Positions 51,000-59,540 of a DNA stretch of 64,000 bases are shown here, piece by piece. The position numbers and the translations under genes are program-made. The DNA lies in assembly GCA_003452935.1 (NCBI GenBank), contig DMMY01000004.1:62001-126000 (forward strand), given 5' to 3'. The notes below the pieces were generated by a model. It was given only the letters and a program-made list of their open reading frames with translations, was not told the origin of the DNA and ran no database searches. This DNA comes from Elusimicrobiota bacterium (GTDB taxonomy: Bacteria > Elusimicrobiota > Elusimicrobia > UBA1565 > UBA9628). Positions within the stretch are counted from its first letter, which is position 1. The number at the start of each line of letters is the position of its first letter.

Positions 51000-51596
51000 C
51001 TAACGCCTGAAGCAGACCCGGCAGCGCGCCTCGTATTTATCCCCGGTTCCCACCTCGATAAGCTTCTTGGTGTTGGAAAGGCGCTGCGAACGGTTGGCTG
51101 GATTGCCGCAGACCGAACAGATGGCCAGGTTCTTGGTTACGAATTCAGCCACCCCCATGAGCCGGGAAGTGACGGGGAATGGTACGCCCCGATAATCCTG
51201 GTCCAAGCCGGCCACGATGACGCGCCGGCCCTGGTCAGCCAGGGTCTCGCAGACCTCGATGACGCCGTCGTCGAAGAATTGCACCTCGTCAATGCCCACC
51301 ACCTGGGTTTCGGGATCCACCAGGTCCAGGATGTCCTTGGCCTTGGCCACGGCCCGGGAAGGAACCTTGGAGGCGTCATGGGAGACGATATGGTCCCGGG
51401 AGTAGCGGGTATCCAAGGCATGATTGAAAACCTGCACCTTCTGGCGCGCGATGGTGGCCAGGCGCAGGCGGCGGATGAGCTCCTGGGTCTTGCCCGAAAA
51501 CATGGAGCCGACCACCGCCTCGATCCAGCCGCCGGCCTGTCCCCAATGCAGCGGAGCCGCCGGCCTGTGTCCGACCTTCGCCGGCCCGCGCTTCAT
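51000..51596 (-). CDS. tdk: Thymidine kinase
   Basis: The 198-residue type II thymidine kinase phosphorylates thymidine with ATP. It has the P-loop VVGSMFSGKTQELIRR, the catalytic region VVGIDEVQFFDDG, the lasso ending GLDQDYRGVPF and four zinc cysteines (CSVC and CRVC). The N-terminus is about 25 residues longer than usual. It overlaps the end of rfbB by four bases, placing it last in the nucleotide-sugar unit; supplying dTTP for TDP-sugars is a possible reason. Confidence 0.95.
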   Translation of the reverse strand: MKRGPAKVGHRPAAPLHWGQAGGWIEAVVGSMFSGKTQELIRRLRLATIARQKVQVFNHALDTRYSRDHIVSHDASKVPSRAVAKAKDILDLVDPETQVVGIDEVQFFDDGVIEVCETLADQGRRVIVAGLDQDYRGVPFPVTSRLMGVAEFVTKNLAICSVCGNPANRSQRLSNTKKLIEVGTGDKYEARCRVCFRR

Positions 51597-52615
51597 CGCC
51601 CCCTCCCCTGACCAAGCCTGGCCGCATACTGGGCCTGATAATACTCGCGGTATCCTCCGCCTCTTTTAAGCGGCCGCCACCACGATTCGTGGCCGCGATA
51701 CCACTCCACGGTCAAACGCAAGGCCTCCTCGAAACCATAAGCGTGCCGGAATCCCAGGCTTTTGAGTTTTCCGCAGTCCAGGGCATAGCGCCGGTCATGG
51801 CCGGGCCGGTCCGGCACGCGCCGCACGAGCCGGGGCCCTACGCCCATGATGCGGCGCACGCGCTCGACCAGATCGCGGTTGGCGAAGGAACGAGTTCCGC
51901 CGATATTATAAATCTCCCCCACCCGGCCCCGCCGCAGGACAAGCTCCAGGGCGCGCGCGTGGTCCAAGACAAAAAGCCAATCCCGAACGTTGCGGCCGTC
52001 CCCATAGAGCGGGAAAGGCTCCTGGTCGATCCAATTGGTGATCATGAGCGGCAGAGCCTTCTCGGGAAATTGAAAGGGACCGAAATTATTGGAAGCGCGC
52101 GTCACGATAGCCGGCAGGCCGTGGGTAATCACGTAGGAACGCACCAACAAATCCGAGGCCGCCTTGCTCGCGGCATAGGGGCTGTTGGGCTCGAGCCGAT
52201 CGCCTTCCCGGGAGCAGCCCCGGACCACGCTGCCGTAAACCTCGTCCGTGCTGACGTGCAGGAAGCGGCCGACCTTATGGCGCAGAGCCGCGTCCAGCAG
52301 GACCTGGGTGCCGATGACGTTCGTGCGCAGGAAAGCCGCGGCGTCGAGGATGGAGCGATCCACGTGGGTTTCGGCCGCAAAATGGACTACCGCGTCGGCC
52401 CCTTTCATACAGCGGTCCACGGCCTTGGTGTCGGCGATGTCCGCGCGCACCCAGCGATAGCGGCGATCGCGGGAGATGTCGGCGAGGTTAGCGGGATTTC
52501 CCGCGTAAGTACGCAGGTCCAGGTTCGTGACGCTCACCTGCCGCCTCGCGCTCAGCACGTGCCGGATGAAGTTGGAGCCGATGAAGCCCAGCCCGCCAGT
52601 GACCAGGAGCTTCAT
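51593..52615 (-). CDS. rfbB: dTDP-glucose 4,6-dehydratase-like protein
   Basis: The 340-residue short-chain dehydrogenase family protein has the NAD loop VTGGLGFIGSNFIRH, NLDLRTYAGNPANL, AAETHVDRSI, the active-site STDEVYGSV with Asp-Glu and YAASKAASD with Tyr and Lys, as in RmlB. It would convert TDP-glucose to the 4-keto-6-deoxy sugar. The start adjoins the stop of the epimerase gene. rmlC and rmlD are not in the window, so the final sugar cannot be named. Confidence 0.88.
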   Translation of the reverse strand: MKLLVTGGLGFIGSNFIRHVLSARRQVSVTNLDLRTYAGNPANLADISRDRRYRWVRADIADTKAVDRCMKGADAVVHFAAETHVDRSILDAAAFLRTNVIGTQVLLDAALRHKVGRFLHVSTDEVYGSVVRGCSREGDRLEPNSPYAASKAASDLLVRSYVITHGLPAIVTRASNNFGPFQFPEKALPLMITNWIDQEPFPLYGDGRNVRDWLFVLDHARALELVLRRGRVGEIYNIGGTRSFANRDLVERVRRIMGVGPRLVRRVPDRPGHDRRYALDCGKLKSLGFRHAYGFEEALRLTVEWYRGHESWWRPLKRGGGYREYYQAQYAARLGQGRGR

Positions 52616-53584
52616 CTAAGCAGCGACCTTCGAGCGAAAATAGCGCTCCACGAAATAATCCCAGGTCAGCTTGAGCCCTTCCTCGAAGCCCACCACGGGC
52701 CTATAGCCCAGCAAGCGCCGGGCCTTGGAGATGTCGGCGGAGGTCTTGCGCACGTCGCCGGCCCGCTTGGGAGTATGGCTCGTCTCGATCTTGCGGCCCA
52801 CGATGCTCTCTATGACTCGCAGCATGTCCACCAGGGAATAGCAGCGGCCGTTGGCGATATTGAAGGCCTCGCCCACGCCTTTATGAGTCAAGGCCGCTAG
52901 GATATTGGCCTGGACCACGTTGGCCACGAAGGTGAAATCCCGCGACTGCCTCCCGTCCCAATGCAATTCAAGCGGCTCGCCGCGAAAGGCCTGCTCCATG
53001 AAGCGCGGCACGACCGCGGAATACTGGGACTCGGGATCCTGGCGAGGGCCGAAGACGTTGAAATAGCGCAGGCTCACGGTCTCGAGGCCATAGGTTTTCG
53101 CGAAAAGGATGGCGTAATGCTCGCCGGCCAGTTTCTGGGCCGCGTAAGGAGAGACGGGCCGGGGCAGATGGTCCTCGCGCTGCGGGAAAAGCGTGCACTC
53201 CCCATAAACCGAGCTCGAAGAGGCGTAGACGAAGCGCCTGACCTTGGCCTCGCGGGCCGCGGTGAGCATGAGCAGGGTTCCGGTGCTGTTCGACTCATGG
53301 GTCTCCAAAGGATGGTCCACTGATTTGGGAACGGATCGAATGGCGGCCTGATGCAGGACATAGTCGGCGCCCTTGACCGCGCGCCGGCAGTCGGAAAAGT
53401 CGCGGATGTCGCCGCGCATGAACTCGACGCGGTCCCGGAAGGCCGCCATATGGCCGGGCTTGCCCGTTGAAAGATTGTCCAAGACCCGCACCCGTTTGCC
53501 CCGGCGCACGAGCTCTTCAGCGATGTTCGACCCGATAAAACCCGCGCCTCCCGTGACCAGCCACAGCCTCTGCGAATCTCGCAT
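52616..53584 (-). CDS. NAD-dependent sugar-nucleotide epimerase/dehydratase
   Basis: This 322-residue protein begins MRDSQRLWLVTGGAGFIGSN with GGAG seven bases upstream. It has the SDR nucleotide-sugar pattern: DNLSTGK, GDIRDF, HQAAIRSVPKSVDHP, catalytic SSSSVYG and YAAQKLAGEHY. It most resembles UDP-GlcNAc/UDP-glucose 4-epimerases of the WbpP/GalE group. The reaction would be C4 epimerisation of a nucleotide sugar for cell-surface glycan; the substrate cannot be fixed from sequence alone. Confidence 0.88.
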   Translation of the reverse strand: MRDSQRLWLVTGGAGFIGSNIAEELVRRGKRVRVLDNLSTGKPGHMAAFRDRVEFMRGDIRDFSDCRRAVKGADYVLHQAAIRSVPKSVDHPLETHESNSTGTLLMLTAAREAKVRRFVYASSSSVYGECTLFPQREDHLPRPVSPYAAQKLAGEHYAILFAKTYGLETVSLRYFNVFGPRQDPESQYSAVVPRFMEQAFRGEPLELHWDGRQSRDFTFVANVVQANILAALTHKGVGEAFNIANGRCYSLVDMLRVIESIVGRKIETSHTPKRAGDVRKTSADISKARRLLGYRPVVGFEEGLKLTWDYFVERYFRSKVAA

Positions 53585-53612
53585 GTGATCTCCTCGCCCC
53601 ATCGCGGTCCGC

Positions 53613-54695
53613 CTAGGGGATCTCGATACGGCTGGAATCGCCCACCATGATCCGATAAGCCTCGGGCTTGGCGCCGGAGCGCACGACTTCGACCCTCTGC
53701 CCGATGAGGGAGTCCTGTATCCGGCGGATGTCGCGTATGCGGGCGTGCTCGAGCACGATCGAGTGCTCGATCTCGCTGTTCTCGACGAGCGCGTCGTAAT
53801 AGATCGAGCTGTACGGCCCGACATAGGAACGGATGATGCGGCTGTTGGCGCCGATCACGGCGGGGCCGCGGATGACGGATTCGAGCACCTCGACCCCGGC
53901 CTCGATAACGACGCGCCCCTCCAAGCGGGAGAGAGAATCTACGCGGGCGTCCTTATGTATGAAGAGTTTGATGTTCTCGTGGATAAGGCGGTTGGCCTCC
54001 AGGAGATCCTCAAGCTTGCCCGTGTCCTTCCACCAGCCCTCGATCCGTTTGCCCACGACCGTGTAGCCCTTGTCCACGAGCCATTGAATGGCGTCCGTGA
54101 TCTCCAGTTCTCCCCGCGCCGACGGCTTGATGTGGCCGATAGCCTCGAAAATGTTCTTGTCGAAAAGATAGACCCCCACCAAAGCCAGGTCGCTCTTGGG
54201 CTCCTTGGGTTTTTCGACGAGCCGGATGACCTTGCCGCCCTCCAGTTCCACCACGCCGAAAGCGGAAGGATTGGGGACCTGGGCCAGCAGAATCTGGGCA
54301 TTGGGCTTCTGCTCGAAAAAGTCGGCCACCAAAGGCCCCAGCCCGCCCTTGAGCAGATTGTCTCCCAAAAACATCAGGAAAGGCGAATCTCCCATGAATT
54401 TCCTGGATATCTTGACCGCATGGGCCAGACCCAGGGGCTGCTCTTGCGGGATGTAGGTGGCTTTGAAGCCGAAAGCCGAGCCGTCTCCGACAGCGGCGCG
54501 AATCTCGGCCTGGGTCTCGCCCACTATAATGCCCACTTCCTTGATGCCGGCTTTGGCGATGGCTTCCAGACCGTAAAAGAGGATAGGCTTGTTGACGATG
54601 GGGATAAGCTGCTTCGCCGAGGTATGGGTGATGGGACGCAACCGGCTGCCTTTGCCGCCGGAAAGGACCAAGGCCTTCATGCCGTGATTTTTCAT
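53613..54695 (-). CDS. Glucose-1-phosphate thymidylyltransferase, long form
   Basis: The 360-residue protein has the nucleotidyltransferase signature ALVLSGGKGSRLRPITHTSAKQLIP, the catalytic region FLGDNLLKGG and KPKEPKSDLALVGVY, EGWWKDTGKLEDLL, and a C-terminal left-handed beta-helix (GRVVIEAGVEVLESVIRGPAVIG). This matches the long RmlA-like form rather than the 290-residue RmlA. It activates glucose-1-phosphate to TDP-glucose. An ATG five codons downstream (MKALVLSGG) is the alternative start. It heads the sugar unit. Confidence 0.88.
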   Translation of the reverse strand: MKNHGMKALVLSGGKGSRLRPITHTSAKQLIPIVNKPILFYGLEAIAKAGIKEVGIIVGETQAEIRAAVGDGSAFGFKATYIPQEQPLGLAHAVKISRKFMGDSPFLMFLGDNLLKGGLGPLVADFFEQKPNAQILLAQVPNPSAFGVVELEGGKVIRLVEKPKEPKSDLALVGVYLFDKNIFEAIGHIKPSARGELEITDAIQWLVDKGYTVVGKRIEGWWKDTGKLEDLLEANRLIHENIKLFIHKDARVDSLSRLEGRVVIEAGVEVLESVIRGPAVIGANSRIIRSYVGPYSSIYYDALVENSEIEHSIVLEHARIRDIRRIQDSLIGQRVEVVRSGAKPEAYRIMVGDSSRIEIP

Positions 54696-54764
54696 ATTGC
54701 GTAGGATGAGTCTAGCATTTCCCTCCGCGCCCCGTCATTGCCGGCCGCCGGAGAGACCGAAAAT

Positions 54765-55181
54765 CTAGGCGGCCGGCGGAACCGGAGGGCAGGGCGGCTT
54801 GGCGGATATGGCCTTAGGACCCAGAAGTTCCGCCAGGCCAATTTTCATATCATCCGCGTTAAGCGGCTTCTCCAGCACTCTTACCAAGGAATCGTCAGGC
54901 AGCATCTGCAGAAGCTCATACTTTGGAATGGCGCTCAAGAATATGACGGGCGTGTCGGCGCCTATGGTCAAGCTGCGCAACGCACGATAGACGTCGCCGC
55001 CGTCTCCCGCCGGAAGGTTGTAATCCAGGACCAGAAGATCCGGCTTATGCTGTCGGATCGCGGCCATAGCGCCGTAACCATCCGCGGCCGTAAGCACTTC
55101 ATAACCCATCATCTTAAGGAGGTCGAAGACTAAATTCATCACCTCCTTGTCATCGTCGACCACCAATATCTTCGCGGCCAT
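54765..55181 (-). CDS. Single-domain response regulator (CheY-like receiver)
   Basis: The 138-residue receiver has ILVVDDDKEV, phosphoacceptor Asp53 in LLVLDYNLPAGDG, Ser in VIFLSAIPK and Lys in VLEKPLNADD, then a Pro/Ala-rich tail (KPPCPPVPPAA). It has no output domain. Start ATG 55181 is set by a consensus promoter ending six bases upstream; a TTG one codon before is less likely. Confidence 0.92.
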   Translation of the reverse strand: MAAKILVVDDDKEVMNLVFDLLKMMGYEVLTAADGYGAMAAIRQHKPDLLVLDYNLPAGDGGDVYRALRSLTIGADTPVIFLSAIPKYELLQMLPDDSLVRVLEKPLNADDMKIGLAELLGPKAISAKPPCPPVPPAA

Positions 55182-55187
55182 CAAGAT

Positions 55188-55216
55188 ATTTTATACGGCC
55201 GGCCGATGGGTGTCAA
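55188..55216 (-). promoter_or_regulatory. Consensus promoter for receiver gene, leaderless
   Basis: On the minus strand TTGACA (55216-55211), 17 bases and TAAAAT (55193-55188) are followed by six bases and the ATG at 55181. The -35 box is a perfect match to the sigma-70 consensus. Confidence 0.75.
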
Positions 55217-55238
55217 TGTGTCCATCAGACGCATCGCG

Positions 55239-57320
55239 TCATGGCCTCTCTTCGCGGCCCTGGGCCCGCTCCGGGAACCACTCGGATTCCCAGTCATGGA
55301 CCTTTTGGCGATCCGCCGAGAAGCTCCCGAACCTAAGATCCACCCGCACCGAGGCCTCCTTGACTCCGCCGGGGCGCAAGCGCGCGCTCAAGCGCGTGAA
55401 AAAATCATGCCACTGCTTGACCAGGGAGAACTCCTTCTCGAACGCCTGGAACCCATGAAGGTTATCCAATCCTCCATGGGAAAGAACCTGGGAGCGCAGG
55501 GCGGCCGTCAGTTGCAGGGTTCCCGTGGAATTGGCCCAGCCGAACTCGGTGTTGATGAAATACCTGCCGGAGTCGCCGAGGTTATAGCCCACCCCGCCGG
55601 CCAGATGAGTCCGATCCTCGTCTCCCCAGGAGCCGTTGAAAATCAAGGAACGGTTGCCGTCCAGAATCTGGTAGTCTTCGCGCACGCTCAAGTCGAGATC
55701 GGAACGGGGCGTGTAGAGAATCTCGCTGACGATAGGCTGCACGCGGCGGCTCGTGCTCAGGACATGGTCCCGGAATACGCGGAAATCGTAGCCCGAGGCC
55801 AGACGCACCAAGATCGCGCGGTGCGGCCGGTAAGCGTGCGTCAAGGACATGAGGTTGATCTCCACTCCGTGATCAACGGCGCCGGCGTCATCGGCCATGG
55901 CTCCGGCTTTTTGGCGCCCCTGATAAGAATGCGTCAGGTCCGAATCGCCCGCCAAGGTGCTCAGGCGCAGGGTCCCCGCGGCCGTATAGCGGCCCACCGC
56001 GCTGTCGCGCACCGTGGAAGTGGTGGCGAAGCTGGTCAACGCGTCCACCCGATTGTAGTAGGTCTGCCCGTAGCCCAGCTTGGGCGTGAAGCTCACCCCC
56101 CGGCCCAGCAGGAAGACCCGCGTGCCTTCCCACGAGGCGCCGGCCGACTTCTCGATAAAAGAGCGGTTGCGGTCGAAAGAATTGTCCGCGAAAGCGGAAA
56201 GCGTGTTGAGCCAGGGAAGCCGCCAAAACCGCATTTGCGCGGATTGCACGTCCAGCCGCGGAGAACTTTCCACGACCCTGACGAACTTCGTCCGGGAGGC
56301 ATCGGCCGTATCCTGCCGGGAATAGCTCAAACGCGCCGTGGCCTGGGGAAGGCGGTAAGTCAGAGCGCCGCTGTTGAGCAGGTCGGGGGTCACGCGAAAG
56401 GGGCTGGAACGGGCATAGTGGTTATTAAAATCGGCATCGGACATGACCTGCAGGCGGCCTTGAAGGGAGAAAGAACTGGACAAAGCCTGGTAAAGGTCTC
56501 CGGTCACGGACCAGCGCCGCTGGGAGTTGCCCGTCTCCCGGATATGGTACCCTCCCAGGACCCCGCGAGAGTCTTCTTCCTTGCGGCGATAAAGCTCGCC
56601 CCCCGCCCCGAAACCCTGGCTCGAATAGTAATCCAGGAAAAGCTTGCTGCGCCAATAGAGCCCGTGCTGGTTGGTCAAAGTGCTCTTGAGGAATCCTCCG
56701 TTGCGGCGATCGTAGCCGGGCTGGACCTTGAAGCGCAGGAAGTGCGTGGTCGCCAAGGATTTATAAAGGAACGGCATGTAGAAGACCGGAACCCTGCCGA
56801 CATAAAAAACGACATTGCGCGCGAACATGTGCTTGCGGGGAACCACCCCGACGCGGCTGGCATGAAAATGGTAGTGCGCTCGGGGATCGAAGCTGCACGA
56901 GGTAAAATCAGCTTGCCTGTAGTCGAGGCGGCGTTTGACGTCGAGGGACATGCTCTTGGCGTGCACGCGCCAGTCCCCGAAGCCCGCCGAAACGTTGCGC
57001 AGCTTGCCGGTGTGCTCCGCGAAATCGAACTCGCCCGCGTCGCCATAAAGGGCGCTGACTCCGTCTTCCACGAGAAGGTAGCCTTGGGAACGGCCCCGGC
57101 GCAGCTGCGTATCGAGCCAGAGCTCGTCGCCCTTGATCGTCCAGGTGGACTCCTTGATGCGGACGTTGCCCTTGAGGTGGATGACGGCGCTGGCCCGATC
57201 GTAATCCAGGTGATCGGCCACGAATTCCAAGTGCGGCTCCGCCGGCGGCAAGGGCAGATGGTCTTCCGCGGACCAGGAGGTCCCGGCCAAAACAAGGATC
57301 GCCGCCAACGGGCTGATCAC
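55239..57320 (-). CDS. lptD: LPS-assembly protein LptD-like outer-membrane protein
   Basis: The product has about 693 residues. After a signal peptide (ISPLAAILVLAGTSWSA) comes the OstA/LptA-like beta-taco domain (ADHLDYDRASAVIHLKGNVRIKE, GDELWLDTQLRRG) and then the large barrel with alternating strands from about residue 250. ADFTSCSFD and PVFYMPFL match LptD. It inserts lipopolysaccharide into the outer leaflet. The start is GTG 57320, overlapping the stop of the kinase gene upstream; no ATG fits. An Arg/Gly-rich stretch open further upstream is antisense-like noise over the ROK gene. Confidence 0.88.
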   Translation of the reverse strand: MISPLAAILVLAGTSWSAEDHLPLPPAEPHLEFVADHLDYDRASAVIHLKGNVRIKESTWTIKGDELWLDTQLRRGRSQGYLLVEDGVSALYGDAGEFDFAEHTGKLRNVSAGFGDWRVHAKSMSLDVKRRLDYRQADFTSCSFDPRAHYHFHASRVGVVPRKHMFARNVVFYVGRVPVFYMPFLYKSLATTHFLRFKVQPGYDRRNGGFLKSTLTNQHGLYWRSKLFLDYYSSQGFGAGGELYRRKEEDSRGVLGGYHIRETGNSQRRWSVTGDLYQALSSSFSLQGRLQVMSDADFNNHYARSSPFRVTPDLLNSGALTYRLPQATARLSYSRQDTADASRTKFVRVVESSPRLDVQSAQMRFWRLPWLNTLSAFADNSFDRNRSFIEKSAGASWEGTRVFLLGRGVSFTPKLGYGQTYYNRVDALTSFATTSTVRDSAVGRYTAAGTLRLSTLAGDSDLTHSYQGRQKAGAMADDAGAVDHGVEINLMSLTHAYRPHRAILVRLASGYDFRVFRDHVLSTSRRVQPIVSEILYTPRSDLDLSVREDYQILDGNRSLIFNGSWGDEDRTHLAGGVGYNLGDSGRYFINTEFGWANSTGTLQLTAALRSQVLSHGGLDNLHGFQAFEKEFSLVKQWHDFFTRLSARLRPGGVKEASVRVDLRFGSFSADRQKVHDWESEWFPERAQGREERP

Positions 57321-58276
57321 CGTCCGGATCTGTCCTCCAAGGCCAGCAACGCCGCGCCCACGCAGCCTCCGTTGGGGTTGACCGCGCAGCGCAAGGTTAC
57401 ATGCCGCAGGGACGTGCCAAAGGGATGCTCGTGAAAAACCCGGCGGACAGGATCCAGTATCCAGTTCCCGGCTCGCGAGACCCCGCCCAGGAAAACGAGG
57501 ACATCGGGATTGAACACGATAACGACATTGGCCAGCCCCCAACCCAGAACGGTTCCGGTCCGTCGCCAGACTTCGCGCGCGATCGGATCTCCCTGGTCGG
57601 CCGCGGCTTTGAGGCATTTGGGGCTAAGAGCCTTCAGATTGGGGACGAGGCGGCGCAGCACCGCGCCGCTGTCGGGCCGCGCGCGCAGCAACTCGCGCGC
57701 CGTGCGCACGATTCCGTATTTCCCCGCATAGGCCTCCAGGCAGCCGCGCGCCCCGCAATGGCAACGCGCGCCCGACATGGCCACGCGCGCATGGCCGATC
57801 TCCCCAGCCGTGCCCGTGGCCCCCCGGTGCAGGCGGCCGTCGACGATCAAGCCTCCGCCCACGCCCGTGCCGAGAGTCACCCCTATGACGTGGCGAGGCC
57901 GGCGCTTGAGTTCCGTCGCATAGGCGCCCCAGACCGCGGCGTTGGCATCGTTCTCGACCACCGCGGGCAAGCGCAAGGCCCGCTTGAAGGCGTCGCGAAA
58001 GCAAAATCCCTGCCAGCCCGGCAGATTGGGGGTCAAGCGCAGGCAGCCGTGCTCATGGTCCACGTCCCCGGCCAAACCCAAGCCCAAGGCCGAGGGGCGT
58101 ATGCCCTGCTTTCTCCAGATTTGCAGCAGGCGCAGGAGCCGGCCGACAAAGGGCTTGGCCCCATCGCCGGCATCGGTCGGCATTTCATCAAGCCGAAGGA
58201 TCTTGCCGTCGGGGGAGACCGCCGCGATCTTGGCAAAAGTTCCCCCCACGTCCACGCCCAATGCGATACTAGCCAT
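57317..58276 (-). CDS. ROK-family sugar kinase (glucokinase-like)
   Basis: The 319-residue protein starts MASIALGVDVGGTFAKIAA with AGGAGG five bases upstream. It has the phosphate loop DVGGT, VVENDANAAVWGA with catalytic Asp, GVTLGTGVGGGLIVDG and the ROK zinc motif HCGARGCLEAYAG. It phosphorylates glucose or a similar hexose with ATP. It could act on glucose released by the amylases at the other end of the window, but it sits with envelope genes. Overlaps folC by eight bases. Confidence 0.9.
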   Translation of the reverse strand: MASIALGVDVGGTFAKIAAVSPDGKILRLDEMPTDAGDGAKPFVGRLLRLLQIWRKQGIRPSALGLGLAGDVDHEHGCLRLTPNLPGWQGFCFRDAFKRALRLPAVVENDANAAVWGAYATELKRRPRHVIGVTLGTGVGGGLIVDGRLHRGATGTAGEIGHARVAMSGARCHCGARGCLEAYAGKYGIVRTARELLRARPDSGAVLRRLVPNLKALSPKCLKAAADQGDPIAREVWRRTGTVLGWGLANVVIVFNPDVLVFLGGVSRAGNWILDPVRRVFHEHPFGTSLRHVTLRCAVNPNGGCVGAALLALEDRSGR

Positions 58277-59540
58277 GAACACCTCCTCTTAAGGCCGCGC
58301 CGGCAAGATAGAAGGAACCGCAGACGACGGCTACGCGGGGCGAGGCCGGATCGTTTTGCCAGGCGCGCAAGGCCGCGGCCGCATCCGGCGCCTCCCGGAC
58401 CACGGCCGCGGGCGCCTGCCGACGTATCTCTCGCGCCAAGGCCGCGGCCGGCAAAGCCCGCGGACAAGGCGGGGCCACCGCGACCACCTCTTGAAGGCGG
58501 GGCGCGACCTGGGACACGATCTTGCCGCAATCCTTGTCCCGCATCATACCCATGATCCAGAGCAGCCTGCGCCGGCCCCAGGGCGAGGCGTCCAGGGTGC
58601 GGGCCAAAGCCGCCATGGCCTCGCGGTTGTGCGCCCCGTCCAAGATGACGATCCTGCCGTCGCGGACCACGACCTCGAAGCGGCCAGGCAGCCGCACCCG
58701 CCGCAGTCCCTCAAGCCAGGCGCGCTCGGCCACAGGCAGGACCTCTTGCAGACGACCCAGCACCATGGCGGCAAGGGCCGCGTTGCGCCCCTGCGGAAAA
58801 CCCAACAGCGAGAGCTCATAACGCCCGCGGCCGCTGTCGAGGATCTGGGTATTGGCGCGCCAGCGCGTCGCCGCTGTCCGCCAGGGCCGGCGCGAGACGT
58901 GCAGCGCGGCCCCGCGGGCGCGCGCCCGCGCCGCCACCACGCGCATGGCCGAGGGCGCCAGAGCCGGGACAAAGACGGGGCAGCCGGGCTTGATGATGCC
59001 GGCCTTCTCGGCCGCGATTCGGGGCAGAGTCCGGCCCAGCCATTGGGCGTGGTCGAAATCCAGGGAGGTGATGACGCTGGCCAGAGGCCGCTGGATCACG
59101 TTGGTCGCGTCCAGCCGGCCGCCCAAGCCCGTCTCCAGGACGACGGCGTCGGAATTTTTCTCGCGGAAATACAAGAACGCCACGCAAGTCAGAAGCTCGA
59201 AATAGGTCAATTCCCGCCGCACATCCGCGGCCAAGGTCCGGCCCAGCAGCCGAGAGAACTCAGCCCGCGATACGGGGCGGCCCCGGACCTGGATTCTCTC
59301 TCGAACGCTCATAAGATGCGGAGAGAGGTAAAGCCCGGTCCGATATCCGCAGGCGCGCAACACCGACTCCAGAATCGCGCAAGTCGAACCCTTGCCGTTG
59401 GTGCCGGCGACATGGATGCAGGGCAAGGTCTTGTGGGGGTCGCCCAGCCGACGCAGCGCGCCCCTAAGCCGGGACAGCCCGAGGCGAATCCTGCATTCCT
59501 GCCTTTCAGCCAGGACCCGGAGAGCCTCCCGATATGTCAT
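58269..59540 (-). CDS. folC: Folylpolyglutamate/dihydrofolate synthase
   Basis: The 423-residue Mur-ligase family enzyme adds glutamate to folates. It has the P-loop HVAGTNGKGSTCAILES, YLSPHLMSVRERI, LETGLGGRLDATNV, SLDFDHAQWLG, EKAGIIKPG and the C-terminal ILDGAHN. All match FolC. It overlaps murA by four bases and the ROK gene by eight. Confidence 0.93.
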   Translation of the reverse strand: MTYREALRVLAERQECRIRLGLSRLRGALRRLGDPHKTLPCIHVAGTNGKGSTCAILESVLRACGYRTGLYLSPHLMSVRERIQVRGRPVSRAEFSRLLGRTLAADVRRELTYFELLTCVAFLYFREKNSDAVVLETGLGGRLDATNVIQRPLASVITSLDFDHAQWLGRTLPRIAAEKAGIIKPGCPVFVPALAPSAMRVVAARARARGAALHVSRRPWRTAATRWRANTQILDSGRGRYELSLLGFPQGRNAALAAMVLGRLQEVLPVAERAWLEGLRRVRLPGRFEVVVRDGRIVILDGAHNREAMAALARTLDASPWGRRRLLWIMGMMRDKDCGKIVSQVAPRLQEVVAVAPPCPRALPAAALAREIRRQAPAAVVREAPDAAAALRAWQNDPASPRVAVVCGSFYLAGAALRGGVHG

